Shown: piece after piece, positions 34,756-47,000 of the stretch | Numbering within the stretch: the stretch's first letter is position 1 | Layout of the letters: every line of letters starts with the position of its first letter | Source: Aquarana catesbeiana | Taxonomy: Eukaryota; Chordata; Amphibia; Anura; Ranidae | Assembly (NCBI RefSeq): GCF_042186555.1 | Contig: NC_133325.1 | Location: 96,534,110-96,598,109, forward strand | Length of the DNA: 64,000 nucleotides | Reading direction: 5' to 3' | Translations under genes and position numbers: made by a program | The notes under the pieces: generated by a model | Seen by the model: only the letters and a program-made list of their open reading frames with translations | Databases searched by the model: none | What the model was told of the DNA's origin: nothing

Positions 34756-35300
34756 CTTGGGCTCCATGCACACTAGCATTTTTTAAAGCTCCTAGAAGCT
34801 GTTATGCCCCGTACACATGGTCGGATTTTCCGCCGGAAAATGTGTGATAGGACCTTGTTGTCGGAAATTCCGACCGTGTGTGGGCTCCATCACACATTTT
34901 CTATCGGAATTTCCGATACACAAAGTTTGAGAGCAGGCTATAAAATTTTCCGACAAAAAAATCCATTGTCGGAAATTCCGATCATGTGTACACAAATTCG
35001 ACGCACAAAGTGCCACGCATGCTCAGAATAAATTAAGAGACGAAAGCTATTGGCTGCTGCCCCGTTTATAGTCCCGACGTACGTGTTTTACGTCACCGCG
35101 TTCAGAACGATCGGATTTTCCGACAACTTTGTGTGACCGTGTGTATGCAAGACAAGTTTGAGCCAACATCTGTCGGAAAAAATCCATGGATTTTGTTGTC
35201 GGAATGTCCGATCAATGTCCGACCGTGTGTACAGGGCATTATTAGCATTTTGTTCTGCTCCTAGAAGCCTCATAGTGTTATCTTATGTCTCCATGCACAC
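34756..35300. mobile_element. Hairpin MITE (GCACACTAGCATTTT family) split by another MITE
   Basis: CCATGCACACTAGCATTTTT at 34767 and TTAGCATTTTGTTCTGCTCC plus AGCCTCATAGTG at 35242-35275 are parts of one family (fuller at 36140-36767), separated by the element at 34802-35242. Confidence 0.5.
34802..35242. mobile_element. Hairpin MITE, TTATGCCCCGTACACATGG ends
   Basis: Left TTATGCCCCGTACACATGG and right CCGTGTGTACAGGGCATTA are inverted. The interior repeats TCGGAAATTCCGA and TCGGAATTTCCGA palindromes. Family members are at 38156-38582 and 55591-56021. Confidence 0.75.
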
Positions 35301-36139
35301 TACTTTAGGCTTCAGCACTAGTATTACCTGCTGTGACAACACAAGCGGACCTATGGCTCCTATTGGGTTTCTATCAGATCTAGTGGATATAGAGTGGTGT
35401 GCTTTAGCACCTTCAATGTGTGAGTACCCTAAAATGGGATTTTTTAAACAAATAGTTGTTTTAAACGATAAAAGACTATCCAGCTTATTTTCTTCCTATA
35501 TGCACTGAGGATACATGTTCAAAACGATCCAGGAACCTGCAAAATCCACTTAACACAGAGCCCAGGGGTGGTTCAACTGTGTGTATAGACCAAACTTAAT
35601 TGTGCGGTCACACGCCCTAAGGTGAGGATAATCACATAAGGGTGGAGCCATTAAGGTGTTGGCACCTAATATCAAGTTTGGAGCACGCAACATAAGGATC
35701 CAAACCAATCTATTTCGATTTTGGAATTTTTTTAAAGACTGTAATTAATGGACCTTCACTATTGAACACGTTATGTTCACATCAGACACTATGAAATATA
35801 TTATAGCACATTAGCATTTTATTGTATGGATTGAAATTATCTTCTTCACATTTGATTATTTAATTATTTGTCTATATTGTTTCATTAGCAGTCAAGCACT
35901 TTATATACATGTCACACGTATTTTGAATATTTTGTGAGGATGTTTTATTTATCTTTTTTTTCACTTATACAGTATATGTGTACTGATTTACTATTTAGCG
36001 TGACACTTTTGGATTTATTTGATTACACTACTTTAGGCTATTGGCATTTTCGAGCTTCAGCATCTAGGAGCAGAAAACAGAATTGTTTTTGCAGAGTTTC
36101 TTGGAGCGTTTTTCTAGCAGAAACACTCTTAAACGCTAC
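35300..36139. other. Intergenic, no gene seen
   Basis: AT-rich with a TGGCACCTAATATCAAG block that looks repetitive, but no family was recognised. Confidence 0.3.
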
Positions 36140-36767
36140 TAATTGCGTAATTTTTAGCTTTTTTTTCCCCCTTTATGTTGAAGCTCCAGGCACACTAGTG
36201 TTTTTCATAAGTTTAAAAAAAGCTAGAAAAAAATGCTGGATGTAAAATGCTGATAATAGCATTATTGTGCCAGCTTCTAGTAGCATTTTAGAAGCTTTTA
36301 GAAGCAGTTAGGAGCATTAGCATTTTATTAGCGTTTTTGCAGTATATAAAGAAAAAAAAAGTCCAGAAAAGCTGTTAGTAGCATTTTAATAGCTTTTAGA
36401 AGCAGCTAGGAGCATTTAGAAGCAGTTAGGAGCATTCAGAGTTTTTTTTTTCTGCTGGAAAAACGCTCCAAGAAACTCTACAAAAACAATTTATTTTCTG
36501 CTCCTAGACTCTGAAACTCAAAAAAATGCTAATAGCCGAAAGTATTGTGCATGGACACATAGGATAACACAATTTAGCTTCTAGGAACTGAAAAAAATGC
36601 TAATAACAGCTTCTAGGAGCTTAAAAAATGCTAGTGTGCATGGAGACTAAGGGAACTGCAAAAATGCTAATAAAACGCTAACACTCCTAAATGCTGCTAA
36701 GTGTTTTTTATCCAGCATTTTTTTCAGTGGTTTTTTAGCTTAAAAAAATGCTAGTGTGCATTGAGCC
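36140..36767. mobile_element. Hairpin MITE, CACACTAGTGTTTTT...AATGCTAGTGTGCATTG ends
   Basis: Many GCTAGAAGC/GCTTCTAGC and GAGCATTT/AAATGCTC pairs fold the element onto itself. Ends are AGCTCCAGGCACACTAGTG and GCTAGTGTGCATTGAGCCTT. Confidence 0.6.
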
Positions 36768-37315
36768 TTAAAGCTGACGTTTAATGATTTATTTTTTTAA
36801 ATCAGGACAGCACCAGGGACAGTGCTTACATGAATGATGAGTGTCCCTTGTGCTGGTGGCTGCTAATCCTCATTCCTCTGCCCCTCGAATACCCCAGCAG
36901 CTGTGATCTTCTGGTGCTGCAGGGGTTAATACAAGCAGCTCCACCTATTACAGGCACTCATCAAAGGTGCCAACTATGCCCGCCCTCTTCACCCACTTGC
37001 TCAATTCATTGAAGCTGTACTATCAGTTTCGGCAATGGGAAGCACCCTACAAATGGAGAACGGAAGGATGAATGAACGGTTCCCCTCCTCCATTCAAGAG
37101 CGCTTTACATTGTGGGAACTGATAGCATGGCTTCTATGAATGGAGAAAGAGGTTGGAAAGAATGGGCATAGTTGGCACTGTTGATGAGTACCTGTGACAG
37201 GTAGAGCTGCTTGTATTAACTCCTGCAGAGCTGGAACATTACAGCTTTGGGGGTATATGGGGCACAGAGGAATGAAGATTTTAAAGTGTGTCTAAAGGCA
37301 GACATTTTTTTTAAC
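36768..37315. mobile_element. Hairpin MITE with TTAAAG end
   Basis: ACAAGCAGCTCCACCTATTA...GCCAACTATGCCC (36931-36980) pairs with GGGCATAGTTGGC...GAGCTGCTTGTA (37164-37215). Ends are TTAAAGCTGACG and AGACATTTTTTTTAACTTAA. Confidence 0.55.
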
Positions 37316-37756
37316 TTAATGCATTCTATGGTGTGGGGTTTGGTGGGAATCACTGCTGTGTTCCTTTTTTTATATTTCAATGAACTTTATTGAAATGTCA
37401 CACAGACATTTCATAAAGTTCAATTAGCGCTGCGGTAAGCTGAAAAAAAAGTTGTGCATGTACTACTCTTTTTCTGCGCACTGTGCCTGCACACCACCGC
37501 AACACAGTGGGGTGAATCGGACACACAGGAGACTGCACTGGAATAATCGCCCAGTGCAGTCCCACCGCATCTGGTGTGAATGGTGCCTAAAGAACAGAGC
37601 AGCCACCAGCATACAGGACACTAATCATTTACATAAGTACTGTCCCCAGTGCTGATTAAAAAAAAAAATCACAAAGTTTCAGCTTCAGGATTTAAGAACT
37701 CTACTAAATAAAGGTTGCAAAATTCCATGTAAACTGATGAGCCAAGCCTGTATGGA

Positions 37757-37762
37757 TTTATT
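37757..37762 (-). terminator. Poly(A) signal AATAAA of the FGL1-like gene
   Basis: AATAAA on the minus strand about 105 bp downstream of the stop codon at 37866. It is the nearest canonical signal. Confidence 0.5.
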
Positions 37763-37865
37763 TTGGGGTCAAAGTATTTAAAGTTATTTCTCTTATTTAT
37801 CGGTAATTTCTTTCTCCTTGCTCTGACCTCATTCATAGGTTAGTGCCACCCAGAAGCCCAAATTC

Positions 37866-38046
37866 TTAACCATTGAGTCCATCCCCACTCCCAGCATTGA
37901 GGAACGATGGAGTTCTTATCTTCATAGCTGTAAACTTTAAGGAGTACCATAAGCCATGCCAGGTGGACCATACGATGCCGTTGTCATGTGTTCCAGTATA
38001 GTTTCCTTTTTTATAATACACGCCATTTAAATTGGCCATATGGCAC
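37866..38046 (-). CDS. fgl1-like: FGL1-like coding exon 7 (end of fibrinogen domain)
   Basis: Acceptor TATATTTGCAG, then CHMANLNGVYYKKGNY and GIVWSTWHGLWYSLKFTAMK, the usual end of a fibrinogen domain. A tail of about a dozen residues rich in Gly and Asn (NAGSGDGLNG) follows; it is an unusual extension. Confidence 0.92.
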
Positions 38047-41000
38047 CTGCAAATATAGAAAATATGATTTATAAGACAAATAGTTATAGGTATTTCTGCA
38101 TGTATTTTTTTACGATACACTATAAAGTTCAGATTGGCACCTCTATGATCTGATATAATGCCACGTACACACGATCGGGATTTTGGTCGGAAAAACATAT
38201 AACGGCTTTTCCGACGGAATTTCGCTCAAGTTTGCCTTGCATACACACGGTCACACAAAAGTTCGCTGAAATTTCGACCGTCAAGAACGCGGTGATGTAC
38301 AACACTACGTCGAGCCGAGAAAATGAAGTTCAATGCTTCCGAGCATGCGTCGAATTGTTTCCGAGCATGCGTAGGAATTTTGCGTGTCGGGATTGCTACA
38401 GACGAATGCATTTTCGGATAGGAACTTTTTCCGACCAAAAAATTGGGAACATGCTCTCAATCTTTTGCTGGCTGGAATTTGGCCAGCAAAAGTCCGATGG
38501 AGGATACACACGGTCGCATTTTCAGACCAAAAGCTCTCAGTCTTTTGCTGGCCAAATTTCCGATCGTGTCTACACGGCATTATACTGGCTGCGTGATTGT
38601 GAACAGTACCAACCTGAATAACAGGCAGATCACAGACCTGTATGAACACGTTAACAATTTGCCATTCTTATTGCTGCAGCGTTATACGACAAAACCGGGA
38701 CACGCATAGAAAGAAGAGAACGGCCATGTTTTGAGGGAAATGTGGTCTATAAGTGGAAGTTTATTGCAGTGATAAAATGCAGAAAGGATTAGTGGATTTG
38801 TAAATTATTTGTAAATAATGCAGGTTGCAAATTTTTTATTTTTTTTTTATTTTTTTGCGTTATAAACAAAAAAAATCCCCGACAATTTTGAAAAAAAAAA
38901 ACAATATTTTTTAGCTTCTGCTATAAAACGTATCCAATAAAAACATGTAAAAAATCAAATTTCTTCATCAATTCAGGCCAATTTGTATTACACATGTGCA
39001 GAACGAAAAAATTGGTTTAGTTTTGATTCGTTATTCGTTACAGAAATTTGTTTTGCTTATTAGTTTTTGAATGAATTTGAAAATTAAGGATTCATTTAAA
39101 GTCGTTACTATTTAAATTCGGAAATTCGGGTACATCCAAATTTCCGAATAACGAAAATTTGTCCGAATTTGAATTCGTAACGTAACAAACCGCACATGTC
39201 TAATTTGTATTCTGCTACATATTTTTGGTAAAAAGAAAACCCAATAAGCGTATATTGATTGGTTTGCACAAAAGTTTCTAGCTTCTACAAACCATGGGAT
39301 ATTTTTATGGAATATTTCTTTTTTTTTTTTACTACCCTGTTTCCCCGAAAATAAGACCTAGAGTGATTGTCGGTGATGGCTGCAATATAAGCCCTACCCC
39401 CCCAATAAGCCCTAGTTAAAGTCCTTGTAGGTCTTATTTTCAGGGTAGGGCTTATTTTCGGGGAAACAGGGTAGGACTTATTTGGGGGGTAGGGCTTATA
39501 TTGCAGCCATTACTGACAATCACGTTAGGTCTTATTTTCGGGGAAACAGGGTAGTAATATTGGCGATCAGTGACTTATAGCAGGACTGTGACATTGCGGT
39601 GGACAAATCGGACTCTAAGTGACACTTTTGACACTTCTTTGGGGACCAGTGACACTAATACAGTGATCAATGCTAAATAATTTGCACTGTCACTGTACTA
39701 ATGACACTGGCAGGGAAGGGGTTACCATCAGGGGTGATTAGGTGATTAAAGGGTTAAATGTGTTCCCTGTGAGTGCTTGCTAACTGTGTGGGGTGTGCTT
39801 TGACTGGGGGAAGACAGAGATCCGTGTTCCTGCTTAGCAGAAACACAGGATCTCCATCTTCCCCCTCTCAACAGTGATCGGCCTTGTTTACATAGGCAGA
39901 CCGCCATTCTGCCTCTCTGGGGCATGATCACTGGCACGATCACTAGCACGATCACTGGGTGCCGGCCAACACTGGGTTTGCTGGACCCGCTGATTGGCTC
40001 CCGCTGTGTCCAATCACAGCAGGAGCGGGTCGCCAGCGGCGCGCATGCACGCCCCAGACCCGGAAATAAAGGTGAAGTACAGGTATGTGATTTTGTGCTG
40101 AAGGGCCGCCCTGCCACAGTACATGTACGAGGGGCGGTCCGGAACAGGTTAAAATTACAGTTACATTATGTGGCTGCAGCTGTAAAAAATAAAAATTGCT
40201 AAACTGGAGCTGTAAGGTAACCTGAAGCAGGCAAATGACATTCCAAAAAGTTTGAACTTCACCCTGCATACTTGTTATAAGTCAGTGAAGCCAGAATGAA
40301 GAAGACTGCTTTGGAGACCTTTAAAAAAAGTAATGGCAGCTTCCACATTGATATCCCCATAGGTCCCTATTAAGCAAACTGTTTACTGACCTGTTGAACC
40401 ACCAGCCACATTTGTTTTCTTTGGCACAGCTACCTTTGATGAAGCGGTCATTATCCTTGTCTGGAGTGCTGAAGGGCATTCCTCTGAGTGAGGCAGACCA
40501 TTGGAGATCAAAATTATTCCCACCAGCTAGGGGATCCCCTGCATTCCCAGAATAATATCCTAACCAAAGCTTGTAATTATCCTGCAGAGAGGAGATTAAA
40601 ATAGCATTAAAATCAACCATATGCACACTGGGGTTGGTTTACCAAAGGCAAATAGACTGTTCAAGGAATTTTTCTTTAACTACTTCAGCCCCAGAAGGTT
40701 TACCCCCCTTCATGACCAGGCCATTTTGTGCATTAGAGCACTGCGTTAATTTGACGGACAATTGTGCGGTTGAGCGACGCTCTACCCAAAAAAAATTGAT
40801 GTCCTTTTTTCCCACAAATAGAGCTTTCGTTTGGTGGTATTTAATGACCTCTGTGCTTTTTTTTTTTTTTTTTTTTGCGCAGAAACAAAAAAAGACCTAC
40901 AGTTTAAAAAAATACAAAAACATTATTTTCTGCTATAAAATACCCAATAAAATTTTTCAAAAAATCTAACTTCTTCATCAGTTTGGGCCAATTTGTATTC

Positions 41001-44000
41001 TGCTGCATATTTTTGGTAAAAAAACAAACCCAAAAAGCATATATTGATTGGTTTGCACAAACGATGGGATATGTTTATTGAGTTTTTTTAATTTCATTTT
41101 TTTACTAGTAATGGTGGCGATCAGCAATTTTTAGTGGGACTGCGACATTGCAGCGGACAAATCTCACACTAAGTGACACTTTTTGGGGACCAGTGACACT
41201 AATACAGTGATCAGTGCAAAAAAAAAAAAAAAAGCACTGTCAGTGTACTAATGACACTGGCAGGACAGGGGTTAACATCAGGGGCGATCAAAGGGTTAAA
41301 TGTGCTCCCGGGGCGTGCTTTCTAACTGTGGGGAGGTGCTTTGACTGGGGGAAGACAGAGATCCGTGTTCCTGCTTAGCAGAAAAACAAGATCTCCATCT
41401 TCCCCTCTCATAGAATGGTGGTCTGCCTTGTTTACATAGGCAGACCGCCGTTCTGCCTCTCCTGAAGACGCTCGGCATGTCCCGGCGGACATCGCGTCTG
41501 CCGGACCCTCTGGCTCCCACTGTGTCCAATCACAGCAGGAGCGGGCCGCCCAGACTCGAAATCACACACAGGTATGTGATTTTGCGCAGGAGGGCCGCCC
41601 TGCCGTGGTATATCTGTGTGGGGCAGTTCATAACAGGTTAAACCATAGTGAAAGTTGCAAAATTTCACTTTGCAAAGAATACCCAATCACATGCACTTAA
41701 AATTGTTAAGTTTGTTTCACTTGCACGTGATTGGATGATGGAATTTAGCAGAGCTTCCCCTTGTTCACTAAGTCCTGGGGAAAATTACCTTGCAAAGTGC
41801 AACTCCCCTTGCAATGTGGACAGCCTATTTGCCTATTGCAAATCCACCTCATTGTGTGTGTTGCATATTTTAAATAAATTTCATGCATTTATCATTAATA
41901 TTGGTTCTTTGTATAAAGATTGGGTGAGTCCAGGCACATTTGCCTACCTGTATTTTTTTTGTAAGGGTGAAATCTGTCAGCGAATGTGCATTGTAAATCG
42001 GGTGAATGATTTGCCAGTGAATTCTAGGTGAATCGTATATTGCACCCTTTAATAAAGAGATACACAGTGCAGTGCTTTTCTATATCACATAACAATGAGA
42101 GACAAGCTTTTATTGCTCTGACTTCATTAAACATCTGAAAGCTGATTTATGATGGATGTCTCATTTGTTAAATATACTGCCAGTTTGCCCTCTTATTGAA
42201 TATATTATCTGGATAACACAATAATTACTGTTACTAAACCCACAACAGTAAAATCAGTCTGTATATGCAGAGTAGCAGGCTTGTTATACTCACTGTGGAA
42301 CTTAAGGGGTTAATCCTCTGCATTGTGTAAAAAGGCTGTTTTATCCTGTATACACAGATCCTCCCCTCCTTCCACTGTCTATCTGGGAAAGACCAGCTAA
42401 CACAGGCAGAGTAGCCGACCTGCACATGCTCAGTTGTGTCTTTAATGCTGGAGAGAACGGTTTCTTGATCTCAGAGATAGGCAGGTCACATGATATTGAC
42501 ATCACACATGTGGGCGTGTATACAGGCTGCAGTGAAAATCTCCTCCTTCCTGAACTCTTAGCACTGAAGAAACTGTGCAGTTTATCATGTAACCGTGATA
42601 TACAGATCATCCAAAAAGGTATATGGTGGCAGTATTTTAATGTAAGAAGATGATTTATAAGCTGTGGGCACTATAGGGGCTGGATGAACTATTTTCATAT
42701 TACTGGGTTTAATACCACTTTAAATACACAATGATATTAGGTAAATCCATTCCTTTATTATCACAGTAGCCCAATGTCATGTCTTACCTCTTCATTTGTA
42801 ATTCTGAAGCTGTCATAGATGGCGTGCCTGGTTTTCCCCTGCCAGTCCATGAGATCAATCTGTAGGGTCATCTCCCCTGCACAGGAACACAGACAAATAT
42901 GCTTACTGATTATGGAAAACGTCTGCTGAGAAAAGTATGGGGCCGACATTCTTCTGAAAATGCCAATTGCCTGTCTCTCACTGGCTTCAAGACTTTCTGA
43001 GCCGCTGATTGGAACAAGCATGCAGCAAGTGAAGTCTGAGATCTGAATCTGCATCCTTGTCCCAGGGCAGTGTTGAAAAAGTACTGGACCTGCTGGATTA
43101 GCTTAACATCCAGGCAACTAAGGCAACTAACATTTTCAAAAGGAAATGTCAGCAATGGCAGCCTACATACTTTATTCAGTACAGGTTATCTGTAAAGCAA
43201 AAGTATTCTCATCAGACAAACAATTTTTATTCAGATAGACTCACAAGACATGATAGACTCACAAGACATGCACACCTGCACCTCTCTGCTCTTTATCACA
43301 AGTCCCTATAGTGCCAGTATCCTGTTTTTCCAAATGGACTGAATCTGAGGTTGGAAAAATGCAGGTTAATATGCTCCCTGGTTCTAAGGATCCCTCTCTA
43401 TGAGCCCACTGCAGTTCTTACACTCTCATAATTGACCATGAGGGGGAGGTTGCACATTTGAGATTTATGTGGCAAGAAGATGCAATCCTACTGCAGCATA
43501 GACCATGCTAAATAATTTAATCTCTGTAGACCTTTTAGTTTTAGCACAGCTGTAGTGATCCCTGAATCACACAAGCAATTTATTGATTAATTTCACCACT
43601 TCTCTAGAGCTGCATTTTAGATGCCAAAACTTACAGCAGCCAGCAACCAATCAGGTTTAATTTTTCACTCTTTGCCTCATGCACACTGGACGTTTTTGGG
43701 CGTTTTTACAGCTGCTGTTTTTGGCTTTAGATGTTTATTTTTTTTAAAGTCAATAAACTCTCCAGTGTGTTATTCTATGTGTCCATGCACACACAGGCTG
43801 TTAGCAACTGTTTTTGGCTGCAGCGTTTTTTGGCTGTAAAAATCAAAAACCAAAACTAGTGGATTCTGAGAGGAGTTTTTCAGCTGTAAAAACACTCTAA
43901 CATCTGAAACCGCAGATCAAAAACGCGTCTCACCGGCGTTTTTTAACGTTATTAATCCTATTGGGGAAAAAAATGCTAACCTTAAAAAACACTGAAAAAT

Positions 44001-47000
44001 GATAAAAAACGCTATTGCAAAAACGCTGAAAAACTTTGAAAAACTCACTGCAAAGCTACTGGCGTTTTTATAACGTTATTATAACGTCCAGTGTGCATAA
44101 GGCCTTAGACTTCAGCAATCTGATCTGATTGGCAGCCCTGGGCCACTGTAAACTGCACTTCATCACTGATAATAATCATTGCAAAGAAAGTCCCTAAACT
44201 GTTGTATGCTTTTATAGACAGCTCAGTGATTTGGGATCCCACTTACTTGATTCCACCAAATGATAAATATGATCATTTCCCAACCAGTATTCATCGTTCC
44301 TGTGCTTAAAGAGGCCGAACCCTTCTTTATACTCTTGCCATTTCCTGGGAATCAATTAGAAAGCTGACATTAGACAACACAATGGAAGCACAACAAATAA
44401 TAGTATGATCATAATGATGTGAAATATATGGGGCGCTAGTGATTACCAATTGAACACACCCAAAAAAACAACTGCAGTATAGATCATGTGCTTAAATAAA
44501 TATAAAACAATTCCACTTCATGAACTTATAAACTACCGATTCATATATTATGTGATCCAAACACATACAGTGTATGTATGAAAAATGGGAACAATAATAA
44601 TTAAAAATGTGTGTGATATCAAGTCCTTTTGATCATATATAAACATCACCACAATTCTACCACAATTGTGCAAAAAGGTGATCAAGAAATAATATAAAAA
44701 AAACAACAAAGTCCATCTAGGAACTTGTACTGCCGCTCAGCCATAACAAGGAGCCTGCATTCGTTCTAATTACCAGAAATTACATGGCCAGAAGTGACGT
44801 GCCAGAAGTTCCGCCTCTTTGCGTTTCGTCACAATGACGCCTTCAGGAAAGTATAATCATGTCTATGCAAGTTCAGCTAATATTTCTGTTGTACAAAATA
44901 TCAATCCCAATCTGAAATTTCCAGATCTCCCTTTAGGTGTGAGACAAAATTCCGCTCATTAATAATCAATAAGAGACCATGAAGTGACAGGAATAATTAT
45001 TTGATCTCCTGCAGATTTTGTGAGTTTGCCCCACTTACAAAGAAATAAAGGGCCTATAATGTTTTATCATAGGTGTATTTTAAATGATAAAGACAGAATA
45101 TCAACCAAAAATCCAGAAGAAAAAAATTATACAAATGTTATAAATTGAGTTGTAGTTCAATGAGTAAAATAAGTATTTGATCCCCAAGCAAAACATGACT
45201 TAGTACTTTGTGGAGAAAGCCCTTGTTGGGAAGCACTTAGGTAAGACGTTTCTTGTAGTTAGTTACCAATTTTGCACACATCTCAAGAGGGATTTTGGTC
45301 CACTCTTCTTTACAGATCTTCTCTAAATACTTAAGGTTTCTTGACTGTCACTTGGCAACTTGAAGTTTCAGCTCCCTCCATACATTTTTTATAGGATTAA
45401 GGTCTGGAGACTGACTAGGCTACTCCATGACCTTAATGTGCTTCTTCTTGAGTCCCTCCTTTGTTGCCTTGGCGGTATGTTTAGGTTAATTGTTATGCTA
45501 GAAAACCCTTCCATGACCCATCTTCAGTGGGCTGAACCAAGAAGGTTCTCATCTAAGATTTTACAATACATGGCCCTATCCTTTGGCCGTCAATGTGGCA
45601 AAGTCGGCTTGTACCATTAGTGGAGAAACAGCCCCAAACCATAATGTTTCCACCTCCGTGCTTGACTGAAGGGATGGTGATGTTAGGATCACAGTCAGCA
45701 TTTTTCTTCCTCCAAACACGGCACAAGAAGTCACATGTACAGGCCCATCTGAAGTTTGCCAATGATTCAGAGGAGGATTGGGAGAAAGCGCTGTGCTCAG
45801 ATGAGATCACAATTGAGCTCTTTGGCATTAACTCGACTCGCCATGTTTGTAGGAACAAAAATGCTGACTATGACCCTAAGAACACCATCCCTACAGTCAA
45901 GCACGGAGGTGGAAACATTATGCTTTGGGGCTGATTCTCTGCTTTATTTATGGAGGGAGCTGAAACTTCGAGTTGCCAAGCAACAGCCAGGAAACCTTAA
46001 GGATTTAAAGAAGATCTGGACCAAAACCGCTCCTTAGATGTGTGCAAACCTGGTAACCAACTACAAATGGCCTGGAGGATGGGTAATTGTGGAAATTGTG
46101 CCCTGGGCACATGTGACAGCTGAAAATACTGAAAGATCTGTGTTCTTTAGCACATAGAAATAGAGTTCAGGCATCCTCGGCATCAAGCAAGCCCTAATCC
46201 TACCTCCCAAGGAAGGGAGAGGTCCAAGGTTCCCCCCAGAGGGGAAGCATAGGAATTGCACTGCAGACTACATCTCGACAGTCTACAGAATAATTCTTCC
46301 CATGATTGCATTGGTGTTTTTAATTTTATTGAAGGGGGGTCCCATTTAAGGCACATGTTTAAAAAAAATGTAAGTATGTATTTTTAATTAAAAATAGATA
46401 TACCCTATATTGCTCTTAGCCTCTTCCAAATTCCTTCTTTTATTTTTTGCTGCTATGATTTTACCTAATGTCAGAGGGTGGCTACGTTTGTTCTCCATGG
46501 TCCCACTGTATGTACCCTTTCTTGCTTGTTCATAGATAGACTATGAACTATGGGATTTGTGGTGTGCATAAAACAATGCACATGATCGCAACTAATACGC
46601 ACTGCTTCTTCCAAACAATTGGAAGTGAGAAGAAAAAGGAGCGGTTCAAGAGCTCATCAAGGATGTTACGGTTATTAAGGAAGGAGAAAGAAACAGTAAG
46701 AAATGATTTAATGAAAAATAGATTACAGGGTCATAAAGTAGTGGATCTGCATGTATTATTTTAGGAGAATAATAATATTGTTTATTGTCACTTTAACCTT
46801 GAGGTGAGAGTGTAATATTTCTGGGCATATTTTCTTGCCACACTGCGTAGTTTGAGGGCCCCAATTTGCATGGCTATAATTTGCTTTTGCATGCACACCT
46901 AACATGACCCCCAAGTGTATATTTTTTTTTTATTTGCTTGGAGTTGTATGTTCACAAGGCTCTGTAGACATGGTGGGCAATATAATTGAAATCTACCCCT

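Larger units (their letters stand above)
38848..40152. repeat. Interspersed element, family 2, split by two insertions
   Basis: It matches 40675-41643 and 56654-58668 in blocks such as TTGATTGGTTTGCACAAA, GGCGATCAGTGAC, ACTAATGACACTGGCAGGG and GGGGAAGACAGAGATCCGTG. It lacks the left part and is interrupted at 38990-39201 and 39335-39551. Confidence 0.7.
44990..46070. mobile_element. Tc1/mariner composite, head-to-head fusion
   Basis: The left part (to about 45735) is the C-terminal half of a transposase on the minus strand plus the TIR (GTATTTGATCCCC at 45171 and ATTATTTGATCTCCTG at 44997). The right part is a transposase on the plus strand beginning at the same position. The right TIR is absent. 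Confidence 0.75.

Noticed and set aside
42565..42575. Further hammerhead cores at CTGAAGA sites (also 2325, 15764 and 52326)
   Set aside because: No GAAAC partner and no stem II follow at suitable distance.
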